Assembly: GCF_040783535.2 (NCBI RefSeq)
Contig: NZ_JBFONW020000001.1
Location: 620,001 to 684,000 of the forward strand
Reading direction: 5' to 3'
Source of the DNA: Aestuariibius insulae
GTDB taxonomy: Bacteria; Pseudomonadota; Alphaproteobacteria; Rhodobacterales; Rhodobacteraceae
Length of the DNA stretch: 64,000 nucleotides
Below the pieces are notes generated by a model that saw only the letters and a program-made list of their open reading frames with translations, was not told the origin of the DNA and made no database searches. The translations under genes and the position numbers were made by a program. Each line of letters begins with the position of its first letter. The first letter of the stretch is position 1. Of the stretch, positions 44,191-52,103 are shown one piece after another.

Positions 44191-44221
44191 AAAAGCCGCT
44201 CCTTCGGGGGCGGTTTTTTTT
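44191..44221 (+). terminator. Intrinsic terminator after rplT
   Basis: A stem AAAAGCCGCTCC / GGGGCGGTTTTT with two G-U pairs, a TTCG-type loop and eight T residues follows the rplT stop codon. It separates the ribosomal genes from the Hint-domain gene. Confidence 0.92.
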
Positions 44222-44448
44222 GTGCTCTCGTATCAGGCAGATCACCGCCGGAATGAGCGGGATGCTGCCCGTGCGAGGCGAATTTTGCTGCAAAGCAGCG
44301 TTCTCCCGCTCATTTCGGGAAGGACCGTTGTTCGATCCGGGAAACTCGTCATACGCCTGAGACAGAGTGGTTTGAAGTATCCCGTACTTTCTTTCCCGAA
44401 CGCCAACAGACCGACTTCCCCCCAGGTCTCTATCTGCGAGAGGTAAAA

Positions 44449-45522
44449 ATGGCTTTTATCAGCGAAATTCACTACGCCGACACCTACGCCCGTGAAAGCG
44501 GCGTGTCGGAATTTGTCGAGGTGTCCCTCGATGCCGGCGACGATCCGTCCGAATACATCCTTGCATTCTACAAGGCCGACGGCACCCCCGGCCTCGAGGT
44601 TAACCTGGCCGATGTCCCCGAAGGACAGGTCACCGTCGATCCCGAAACCGGCGATACGGTCTACGTCATCTCCCGCGATGACTTCGATTTCAGGGTCACC
44701 GATCCGGATGGCACCGCCGACAACAACTACGAAGCGTTCGCGCTCGTCGAAGCGGATGACAGCGACACCACCGTCCTTCAGTTCCTCGACATCGGCGGCG
44801 GCACCCAGAACATCGAAGCTCAGGGCGGCCTTGCCGATAGCGCGGTCTCGACCAACGTGCCGACCGAAAACAACCCCGGCGCGACACGGACCTCGATCCA
44901 GTTCAACGAACCCGACGAAGAGAACCTCGTCTATGCCGAGGTCTCTCCCGGCGACAACGGCGTCTGCTTCTGCCGCGGAACCCTGATCCGCACACCCGAG
45001 GGCGACCGCAAGGTCGAGGACCTGAAAGAGGGCGACCTCGTTCTGACCGTCGACAACGGCCCCCAGCCGATCCGCTGGCACGGCCACAGCACGGTCAAGG
45101 CGACCGGCAAGATGGCTCCGGTTCGCATCGCCAAGGGCACGCTTGGCGCCACGACACCGCTCATGGTCTCCCCGCAGCACCGGATGCTCATCGCCAGTGC
45201 CCAGCTCGAGATGATGTTCGGCATGACCCAGGGCCTCGTTGCGGCGACGCATCTCGTCAACGACGACACCATCACCCGCGCCGAAGGCGGCACGGTCGAA
45301 TATCACCACATCATGTTCGACCGTCACGAACTAGTCTGGGCAAACGACACCGTGACCGAAAGCTTCTTCGTTGCAGCCAACGGTATGTCCCTGATGACCG
45401 AGGACATGCGCGCCGAGTTTGCGGCGCTCTTCCCCGATCTGTTCGACAACAGCGAGACCTTCGGCGACACCGCTCGTCCGACGCTCAAACGCTGGGAAGC
45501 CGATCTGATCGACGCCGCCTGA
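44449..45522 (+). CDS. Hint (Hedgehog/intein) domain protein
   Basis: A 357-residue protein. Residues 1-165 are an acidic beta-rich domain beginning MAFISEIHYADTYARESGVS. Residues about 170-320 are a Hint domain: CFCRGTLIRTPEGDRKVEDL, with the nucleophile cysteine after GV, then VSPQHRML and the TEYHH-like histidine block VEYHHIMFDRHELVWAND. It lacks a splicing C-extein and homing endonuclease. Such Hint proteins are common in Rhodobacterales, often on secreted RTX-like proteins, and their role is unclear. GAGAGGT serves as ribosome-binding site. Confidence 0.88.
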   Translation: MAFISEIHYADTYARESGVSEFVEVSLDAGDDPSEYILAFYKADGTPGLEVNLADVPEGQVTVDPETGDTVYVISRDDFDFRVTDPDGTADNNYEAFALVEADDSDTTVLQFLDIGGGTQNIEAQGGLADSAVSTNVPTENNPGATRTSIQFNEPDEENLVYAEVSPGDNGVCFCRGTLIRTPEGDRKVEDLKEGDLVLTVDNGPQPIRWHGHSTVKATGKMAPVRIAKGTLGATTPLMVSPQHRMLIASAQLEMMFGMTQGLVAATHLVNDDTITRAEGGTVEYHHIMFDRHELVWANDTVTESFFVAANGMSLMTEDMRAEFAALFPDLFDNSETFGDTARPTLKRWEADLIDAA

Positions 45523-45542
45523 TCGGGACGCGTCTCGATCTT

Positions 45543-45577
45543 GAATGGCGCCGGGACCCTCATCCCGGCGCCATTTC
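45543..45577 (+). terminator. Terminator-like hairpin after the Hint gene
   Basis: A perfect 12-bp palindrome ATGGCGCCGGGA / TCCCGGCGCCAT with a 6-base loop (CCCTCA) is followed by TTCTAT. The T-run is short but the stem is very stable. Confidence 0.78.
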
Positions 45578-45855
45578 TATGCGCGGCTCTTCCGTTGGTT
45601 TAGCAAGGGATCTCACGCAAGGGTGCGCTGCCGCACGCGGCGGACCGGTTGCACCGCCGTGCGCTCCATTAACCGGCGATGGCGCTGAAAATCCACCGAC
45701 CAAATACCGACGCAATACCGACCGGATACCGAAGGCCCAAATCGCCGGATACCCCTTTGTTTACGAATGATTCGCGCAAAACTCCGCACAGCTTGCGCTG
45801 CACCGCCCCAGACGGTAGCACCGCTCGCGGACGATAGCGCAGCAAGGGCAGGGCC
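45578..45855 (+). promoter_or_regulatory. pheS upstream region with three phased ATACCGA repeats
   Basis: No gene is seen in these ~280 bases. ATACCGA occurs at 45704-45710, 45715-45721 and 45726-45732, exactly 11 bases apart, so the copies face the same side of the helix. They lie about 120-150 bases before the pheS start and could bind a regulator as direct repeats. Confidence 0.5.
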
Positions 45856-46929
45856 ATGGACGATCTCAGAGACAAGTATATCGGCCTGATCTCGGCCGCC
45901 TCCGACGAGGCGACCCTTGAGGATCTACGCGTCCAGGCCATTGGCAAAAAAGGCGAAATCAGCCTCCAGATGCGAGAGCTGGGCCGCATGACCCCCGAAG
46001 AACGGCAAGTCGCCGGCCCCCGGCTCAATGCCCTGAAATCCGAGATCACATCGGCGCTGGCCGCCAAAAAACAGGCGCTCGTCGACAGCGCCTTGAACGA
46101 ACGGCTCAAGGCCGAATGGCTCGACGTGACGCTGCCCGCAAGGCATTCAAATCACGGAACAATTCACCCCGTTAGCCAGGTCACCGAAGAGGTGACAGCC
46201 ATCTTCGCCGATCTCGGGTTCTCCGTCGCCGAAGGCCCGCAGATCGAAAGCGACTGGTACAATTTCGACGCCCTCAATATCCCCGGCCACCATCCGGCTA
46301 GGGCCGAGATGGACACGTTTTATATGCATAGGGATCAAGGGGATAACCGTCCTCCCCACGTCCTGCGCACCCACACCTCCCCGGTCCAGATCCGCTCCAT
46401 GCAAGAGCACGGTGCCCCCCTCCGCGTCATCTGCCCCGGCCGCGTCTACCGCGCCGACTACGACCAGACCCACACCCCCATGTTCCACCAGATCGAGGGT
46501 TTGGCGATCGACACCGACATCTCCATGGCCAATCTCAAATGGGTTCTCGAGGAATTCGTGAAGGCCTTCTTCAACGTCGATAACGTCGAATTACGCTTTC
46601 GTGCCAGTCACTTCCCCTTCACCGAACCCTCAGCCGAGGTCGACATCCGCTGCTCCTGGGAGGGCGGAACGCTCAAGGTCGGAGAGGGCGACGACTGGCT
46701 CGAAATCCTCGGCTCCGGCATGGTCCACCCCAAGGTCCTCGAAGCCGGAGGCATCGACCCCGCCGCCTGGCAAGGCTTCGCCTTCGGCATGGGCATCGAC
46801 CGCATCGCCATGCTCAAATACGGCATCCCCGACCTCCGCGCCTTTTTCGACAGCGATCTCAGATGGTTGCGCCATTACGGCTTCGGAGCGCTCGACCGCC
46901 CGGATTTGGTGGGCGGGTTGAGCAGGTGA
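45856..46929 (+). CDS. pheS: Phenylalanine-tRNA ligase alpha subunit
   Basis: A 357-residue class II aminoacyl-tRNA synthetase subunit. The N-terminal coiled coil spans about residues 1-85 (EISLQMRELGRMTPEERQ). Catalytic motifs follow: HPVSQVTEEVTAIFADLGF, LRTHTSPVQIRSM, the RVYRADYDQTHTPMFHQIEG motif 2 region and GMGIDRIAMLKYGIPD as motif 3. It charges tRNA-Phe as an alpha2-beta2 enzyme with PheT, whose gene is separated from it by 1.3 kb here. Confidence 0.96.
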   Translation: MDDLRDKYIGLISAASDEATLEDLRVQAIGKKGEISLQMRELGRMTPEERQVAGPRLNALKSEITSALAAKKQALVDSALNERLKAEWLDVTLPARHSNHGTIHPVSQVTEEVTAIFADLGFSVAEGPQIESDWYNFDALNIPGHHPARAEMDTFYMHRDQGDNRPPHVLRTHTSPVQIRSMQEHGAPLRVICPGRVYRADYDQTHTPMFHQIEGLAIDTDISMANLKWVLEEFVKAFFNVDNVELRFRASHFPFTEPSAEVDIRCSWEGGTLKVGEGDDWLEILGSGMVHPKVLEAGGIDPAAWQGFAFGMGIDRIAMLKYGIPDLRAFFDSDLRWLRHYGFGALDRPDLVGGLSR

Positions 46930-47501
46930 ATAGTTTGAGAAATCCCAACACGGACGCAGCTCTCTTCTTTGGTGCAGACTACCATGTGTTCCCCGACGGA
47001 AGCACTCCGTTCGCAGAGCCGGTAGCTCCAGTCGTGATCCCAGATTCATTCCTTTGGACACAAATTTATTACGCAATGTTTGACGCAATCCCGGTACTGA
47101 TAATCTCCGGTCTGGCGCTTCTACTACTACTCTTATTTCTTTATTTGCTATCCAGAGTACTGCTTGACTACCGTCGACGTTTATACCTGGTAAAACAATC
47201 TGGTCGTCCTTCAGTCACGGACAGCCGCGGCCTCACAGATGTGGTTGAATTATCTTATCTTCTTCAGAAATTTTCCTATATAGATTTAAATGGCGAGGAA
47301 AAATCGAACGAAGATATTGAGCGCTTCTTCCTACTGACTTCAAGAATACGGATTGACGGAAAGCCAACTTTCGCAAAAATTGCCTCAGACGCTGCGGCAC
47401 TTCTCAGAAAATCTAACGATGCGGAAGTCAAGGAAAGCGCTGCGGATCAGTATAGCAGCTTAAACGACAAACTAGTTTTAGGAGCACGGTCAGATAATTA
47501 G
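46926..47501 (+). CDS. Hypothetical membrane protein inserted after pheS, AT-rich
   Basis: A 191-residue protein starting at GTG inside the pheS stop (GTGA). The N-terminal ~45 residues (ALFFGADYHVFPDGSTPFAE) are followed by one strong helix, PVLIISGLALLLLLLFLYLL, then a basic stretch DYRRRLYL and a cytoplasmic region with LTDVVELSYLLQKFSYIDLN. Codon use is far more AT-rich than in pheS and pheT. No domain was recognised. Confidence 0.68.
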   Translation: MNSLRNPNTDAALFFGADYHVFPDGSTPFAEPVAPVVIPDSFLWTQIYYAMFDAIPVLIISGLALLLLLLFLYLLSRVLLDYRRRLYLVKQSGRPSVTDSRGLTDVVELSYLLQKFSYIDLNGEEKSNEDIERFFLLTSRIRIDGKPTFAKIASDAAALLRKSNDAEVKESAADQYSSLNDKLVLGARSDN

Positions 47502-47646
47502 CGGCAAACAAGTCTTTGCAGACGCACTGATAAGAAAGAAGCCGAATAAGATTTGCCCTCTCTTAGCTTAATTATCGTCTTTTGAACCGAGCCTTTGCTG
47601 ATAGGATTAGCGAGCCACTTATCGACGTAGAGTTCTGAATCGAACT

Positions 47647-48165
47647 ATGCCCTTCCTCCCCACCCTCCCCAAGATGATCCAGACCATGGACCGCCTGATG
47701 ATGCCGGGGGCCGAGGCGCTCAGCCTTCAGCCCGTTTGCCTCGATGTCGAAGCCGATGTCGCCATCGCCGATATGGACATGGAGGAGGCGCGCCAGATCA
47801 TGGCCGAGATCGACGCCAAATCCTCGGCCCTTCTCGCCGTGCTGGCGATCATCCTCGCCGCATCCACCTTTATTTTCTCGCTGGATCAGACCTGGCTGAC
47901 CCTCACGCTCATGTTCGCGCAGGTTGTCACTGTCTCCGTCTCGATCCTCTTCCTGCTGCGCTGCCTGATCTACGAACCCTCGCCCCGCCTGCACCACATT
48001 TTCGAGATGAAACGCGTGGCCTCCGAACACTCCATGCAGATCGAGGCGATCAAGCAGGTCCGCTATTTCAACCGGGTGATCGTGCTGACCGTCCTGACCT
48101 CGATCCTCTTCTTTGCGATGTCGATCCTTGTCGGTGTCGACGCGATGCTCCGTACGGAGGGGTAA
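47647..48165 (+). CDS. Hypothetical membrane protein before pheT
   Basis: A 172-residue protein. A polar N-terminal part (residues 1-55, ending MEEARQIMAEIDAKSSAL) is followed by three helices: LLAVLAIILAASTFIFSL, LTLMFAQVVTVSVSILFLLR and a C-terminal IVLTVLTSILFFAMSILVGV. HHIFEMKRVASEHSMQIEAI lies between. Its composition is typical of this genome, unlike the preceding AT-rich gene. No family was recognised. It ends 66 bases before pheT. Confidence 0.72.
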   Translation: MPFLPTLPKMIQTMDRLMMPGAEALSLQPVCLDVEADVAIADMDMEEARQIMAEIDAKSSALLAVLAIILAASTFIFSLDQTWLTLTLMFAQVVTVSVSILFLLRCLIYEPSPRLHHIFEMKRVASEHSMQIEAIKQVRYFNRVIVLTVLTSILFFAMSILVGVDAMLRTEG

Positions 48166-48231
48166 TAACCCCTTCCGCCCCCGCCGCAGCTAGGCTAAAC
48201 GCGCTCCCGACAGGCGCAAAGGCATACCGGC

Positions 48232-50631
48232 ATGAAATTCACCCTCTCCTGGCTCAAGCATCACCTCGACACCGAGGCGTCCCTTGATGAAATCGCCGAG
48301 ACGCTCACCGATCTGGGGCTCGAGGTCGAAGACATATCCAACCCCGCTGAGCGCCTCAGGGACTTCACCATCGGCTTCGTGAACTCCGCCGAAAAGCACC
48401 CCGACGCGGACAAGCTCAAGGTCTGTCAGGTCCAGACCGACGAAGGCGAGACCCAGATCATCTGCGGCGCGCCCAATGCTCGCGAAGGCATCACCGTCGT
48501 CATCGCAAAGCCCGGCACCTATGTGCCCGGCATCGACACGACCATCGGCGTCGGCAAGATCCGCGGCGTCGAAAGCTACGGCATGATGTGCTCCGAACGC
48601 GAGATGGAGCTGAGCGAAGAGCATGACGGCATCATCGAGCTGCCCTCCGGCGAGGTCGGCCAAAGCTTCACCGACTGGCTGGCCGAGAACGATCCGGCCA
48701 AGGTCGATCCGGTGATCGAGATCGCCATCACCCCCAACCGCCCCGACGCGCTGGGCGTGCGCGGCATCGCCCGCGATCTGGCGGCACGGGGGCTCGGTAC
48801 GATGATCCCGCGCGACACCGGCGAGGTCAAAGGGACCTTCCCGTGCCCGATTACCGTGACCATCGACGCCGATACGCAGGACGCCTGCCCGCTCTTCACC
48901 GGGCGGCTCATTCGCGGCGTCAAGAACGATCCCAGCCCCGCCTGGCTGCAGGACAGCCTGCGCGCCATCGGCCTGCGCCCGATCAGTTTCCTCGTCGATG
49001 TGACGAATTTCTTCACCTACGACCGCAACCGCCCGCTCCACGTCTTCGATGCAGCCAAGGTCAAGGGCGGCCTCAGGATCCATCAGGCGCAGGGCGGAGA
49101 GACCCTGACCGGCCTCGACGAGAAGGACTATACCTTTGAGCCCTGCATGACCGTCATCTCGGACGAGGCTGGCCCCGAAAGCATCGCCGGTGTCATGGGC
49201 GGTCTGCCCACCGGCGTCACGCTCGAGACGACGGATGTCTTCATCGAGGCGGCCTATTTCGACCCGATCCGCACGGCGCTGACGGGCCGCGCGCTCAAGA
49301 TCAACTCCGACGCCCGCTACCGCTTCGAGCGGGGGATCGACCCGGCCTGGACGCTCGAGGGGTTGAACCACGCGACCCGTATGATCCTCGATCACGCAGG
49401 CGGCGAGCCCTCCGAGGTGGTCGTCGCCGGGGCCGTGCCCGAGACCACTCGCGCCTACAGGCTCGACACCGAACGCTGCGCCTCGCTCGTGGGCATGGAC
49501 ATTCCGGCGGAAACCCAGCGCAAGACGCTCGAGGATCTGGGCTTCACGCTCGAGGGCGACATGGCCCATCCGCCCAGCTGGCGCCCGGATATCCTGGGCG
49601 AGGCCGATCTGGTCGAGGAGATCGCCCGCATCGCTTCCCTGACCAAGCTCAAGGGACGGCCCATGTTCCGCACCCAGCCGGGCATCCCCAAGCCGATCCT
49701 GACGACAAACCAGATCCGCGAACGCGCCGCCCGCCGTGCCACTGCGGCGCGGGGCCTGAACGAATGCGTCAGCTACAGCTTCATCGACCGAGAGGCGGCG
49801 CTGCTCTTTGGCGGCTCGGATGCGGCACGGCTCGAGAACCCGATCTCGTCCGAGATGTCGCATATGCGCCCCGCGCTTCTGCCGGGCCTTCTGCAGGCCG
49901 CCGCCCGCAATCAGGCGCGCGGCATCGCCGATCTTGCGCTCTTCGAGGTCGGCGCGGCCTTCCATGGCGGAGAACCCGAAGAGCAGCACACGCTCGTCAC
50001 CGGCATCCGCATCGGCCGCACGGGTCCCAAGGACATCCACGGTCAAAGCCGCCCGGTCGATCTCTTTGACGCCAAAGCCGATGCCGAGGCGGTTCTCGCA
50101 TCGCTCGGGGCGCCCGCAAAGACCCAGATCTTTCGCGAGGCGCCCGACTGGTGGCATCCGGGCCGTCATGGCCGGATTTGCCTCGGCCCCAAGAAGACGC
50201 TCGCTGTCTTCGGAGAGCTTCATCCGCGCGTTTTGCAAGCCCTAGACGTGAAGGGCCCCGCCGTCGGCTTCACCATCTGGCCCGCCGAAATCCCGCTGCC
50301 GCGCAACAGCTCCGCCGCACGCCCCGCGCTTGGCGCGTCCGACCTGCAGGCGGTCGAACGCGACTTCGCGTTTGAGCTCGACAGCCAGGTCGAGGCGGCA
50401 ACGCTTCTCAATGCCGCGCAAGGGGCCGACAAGGCCTTGATCGAGGATGTTCGCCTCTTTGATCGTTTCGAAGGTGGAAACCTCGGCGAAGGCCGCAAAT
50501 CGCTCGCGATCACCGCGCGACTTCAGCCGAAGAACTCAACCCTGACGGAGAGTGAGATCGAGGCTGTGTCCCAAAGAATTGTAGAAAAGGTCAAAAAAGC
50601 GACCGGAGGCACGCTGAGAGGCCAGAAATAG
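48232..50631 (+). CDS. pheT: Phenylalanine-tRNA ligase beta subunit
   Basis: A 799-residue subunit with the full domain order: B1 start MKFTLSWLKHHLDTEASLDE, tRNA-binding OB fold (about residues 40-150, VCQVQTDEGETQIICGAPNA), B3/B4 domain, B5 domain, the inactive synthetase-like core and the C-terminal anticodon-binding domain (PALGASDLQAVERDFAFELD). It completes the tRNA-Phe ligase with PheS upstream. Confidence 0.95.
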   Translation: MKFTLSWLKHHLDTEASLDEIAETLTDLGLEVEDISNPAERLRDFTIGFVNSAEKHPDADKLKVCQVQTDEGETQIICGAPNAREGITVVIAKPGTYVPGIDTTIGVGKIRGVESYGMMCSEREMELSEEHDGIIELPSGEVGQSFTDWLAENDPAKVDPVIEIAITPNRPDALGVRGIARDLAARGLGTMIPRDTGEVKGTFPCPITVTIDADTQDACPLFTGRLIRGVKNDPSPAWLQDSLRAIGLRPISFLVDVTNFFTYDRNRPLHVFDAAKVKGGLRIHQAQGGETLTGLDEKDYTFEPCMTVISDEAGPESIAGVMGGLPTGVTLETTDVFIEAAYFDPIRTALTGRALKINSDARYRFERGIDPAWTLEGLNHATRMILDHAGGEPSEVVVAGAVPETTRAYRLDTERCASLVGMDIPAETQRKTLEDLGFTLEGDMAHPPSWRPDILGEADLVEEIARIASLTKLKGRPMFRTQPGIPKPILTTNQIRERAARRATAARGLNECVSYSFIDREAALLFGGSDAARLENPISSEMSHMRPALLPGLLQAAARNQARGIADLALFEVGAAFHGGEPEEQHTLVTGIRIGRTGPKDIHGQSRPVDLFDAKADAEAVLASLGAPAKTQIFREAPDWWHPGRHGRICLGPKKTLAVFGELHPRVLQALDVKGPAVGFTIWPAEIPLPRNSSAARPALGASDLQAVERDFAFELDSQVEAATLLNAAQGADKALIEDVRLFDRFEGGNLGEGRKSLAITARLQPKNSTLTESEIEAVSQRIVEKVKKATGGTLRGQK

Positions 50632-50724
50632 GCAACTCAAGGATTGATTGTTAACCTAATATAAACTTTGATAAGGCATAGATCACTTCGTCGGACGATC
50701 GCTAGTCCATGTGTATCAAGTTCT

Positions 50725-50759
50725 TCCGAGCGTTGCGGGGCCTCATCGCAACGCTCGGA
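50725..50759. terminator. Hairpin between pheT and the glutathione S-transferase gene
   Basis: A perfect 13-bp stem TCCGAGCGTTGCG / CGCAACGCTCGGA with a 9-base loop lies about 95 bases after pheT, followed by ATCGTTT. It sits between convergent genes and could end both transcripts. Confidence 0.68.
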
Positions 50760-50780
50760 TCGTTTACAGATGGTTAACAA

Positions 50781-51473
50781 TCAGTCGCGCGACGGGATCG
50801 TCAATCCTCTCTGAACCGCAGGCCGCTCGAGGAAGCGATCCAGATAGGCGACGGCGTTCTTGTGATCGTCCCATCCCAGCACCTCTTTGGCACCGTAGAA
50901 ATCCAGCGCGCGCAACCACGGCGCCAGCGCCATATCTGCGATGGAATAGTCTCCGGCGATCCAATCCCGGTTCGCCAGTTCACCGTCGATCACGCCCAGA
51001 AGCCGCTTCGCCTCGTTGATATAACGCTCCTGGGGGCGCTTATCCTCCCATTCGGATCCCGCGAACTTATAGAAAAACCCAAGCTGCCCAAACATCGGAC
51101 CGACCCCGCCCATCTGAAACATCAGCCATTGGATCACCTTGGCCTTATCGGCACCGGATCCTATGAACTTTCCCGTCTTTTCAGCGAGATAGATCAGGAT
51201 CGCCCCGCTCTCGAACAGGCCGATTGGGCCGTCCGGTCCGTCCGGATCTACAATAGCCGGGATCTTGTTGTTGGGGTTGAGCGACAGAAACGCATCGCTA
51301 TTCACGTCCGCATCGGACAGCGTGACCTTGTGGACCTCATAGGGCAGCCCGGTCTCCTCAAGCATGATCGAGGCTTTTACACCGTTTGGCGTCGGAAACG
51401 AATACAGCTGAAGAACCGCCGGGTCCTTGGCGGGCCATTTTTCGGTGATCGGAAAGTGCGACAGATCGGACAT
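50781..51473 (-). CDS. Glutathione S-transferase family protein
   Basis: A 230-residue cytosolic GST. The thioredoxin-fold N-terminal domain shows LQLYSFPTPNGVKASIMLEE, NPNNKIPAIVDPDG and FESGAILIYLAEKTGKF. The all-helical C-terminal domain includes WLMFQMGGVGPMFGQLGFFY and DWIAGDYSIADMALAPWL. The PNG after TP and the GPMFGQ segment resemble the YfcG/YghU (Nu-class) group, which have disulfide-bond reductase activity with glutathione. The second of two adjacent ATGs is the likelier start. Confidence 0.88.
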   Translation of the reverse strand: MSDLSHFPITEKWPAKDPAVLQLYSFPTPNGVKASIMLEETGLPYEVHKVTLSDADVNSDAFLSLNPNNKIPAIVDPDGPDGPIGLFESGAILIYLAEKTGKFIGSGADKAKVIQWLMFQMGGVGPMFGQLGFFYKFAGSEWEDKRPQERYINEAKRLLGVIDGELANRDWIAGDYSIADMALAPWLRALDFYGAKEVLGWDDHKNAVAYLDRFLERPAVQRGLTIPSRD

Positions 51474-51621
51474 CAAAAGCTCCCTGGATGATCTTCCCTC
51501 AACCTAGGCGCCCCGCCGGAACAAAAAACCCATCGTTCTGCGGGCAGGCTGCGGTATGAGTGTGCAGCGGCGCGCGTTAAACTGAGTTAAGGCGCCGTGT
51601 AACTTCGTGTGGGGACTACCA

Positions 51622-52056
51622 ATGATCAACGAATTCAAAGACTTCATCGCCAAGGGCAACGTCATGGATATGGCGGTCGGTATCATTATCGGCGCGGCCT
51701 TTACCGCCATCGTAACCTCTCTGGTGGGGGATCTCATCAACCCGGTGATCGCGCTCTTTACCGGCGGGATCGATTTCTCGGGCTGGTTCTACGTTCTGGG
51801 CGACGGTGAATTCGCCTCGATCGAAGCCGCGACCGAAGCAGGCGTTCCCGTCTTCGCCGTCGGCAAGTTCATCATGGCCGTCATCAACTTCCTGATCGTG
51901 GCCTTCGTCGTCTTCATGCTGGTCAAGATGGTCAACCGCATCAAGGCTGCCGCCGAAAGGCCCGATGATGCGGCCCCCGAAGTCGATAGCGGCCCGTCCG
52001 AGCTCGACGTTCTTCTCGAAATACGCGACGCGCTCAAAGCGGACCGCGCGGCCTAA
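51622..52056 (+). CDS. mscL: Large-conductance mechanosensitive channel
   Basis: A 144-residue inner-membrane channel that releases solutes on osmotic downshock. FKDFIAKGNVMDMAVGIIIG is the amphipathic N-helix and pore helix, with AAFTAIVTSLVGDLINPVIA. The second helix is FIMAVINFLIVAFVVFMLVK. The cytoplasmic helix ends ELDVLLEIRDAL. The ATG at 51622 is the family start. Confidence 0.95.
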   Translation: MINEFKDFIAKGNVMDMAVGIIIGAAFTAIVTSLVGDLINPVIALFTGGIDFSGWFYVLGDGEFASIEAATEAGVPVFAVGKFIMAVINFLIVAFVVFMLVKMVNRIKAAAERPDDAAPEVDSGPSELDVLLEIRDALKADRAA

Positions 52057-52069
52057 CCCTTCGAAATAT

Positions 52070-52094
52070 GGCGCATCCCTTGCGGGGATGCGCC
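52070..52094. terminator. Hairpin between mscL and the second RTX gene
   Basis: A 10-bp perfect stem GGCGCATCCC / GGGATGCGCC with a five-base loop lies between two convergent genes, 14 bases after the mscL stop codon. No T-run follows, so it is a probable rather than certain terminator. Confidence 0.6.
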
Positions 52095-52103
52095 GCGTCT
52101 CGG

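Noticed and set aside
48190..50238. Long minus-strand frame (682 codons) opposite pheT
   Set aside because: It is the antisense of an unambiguous pheT. Codon-position GC bias explains the open frame.
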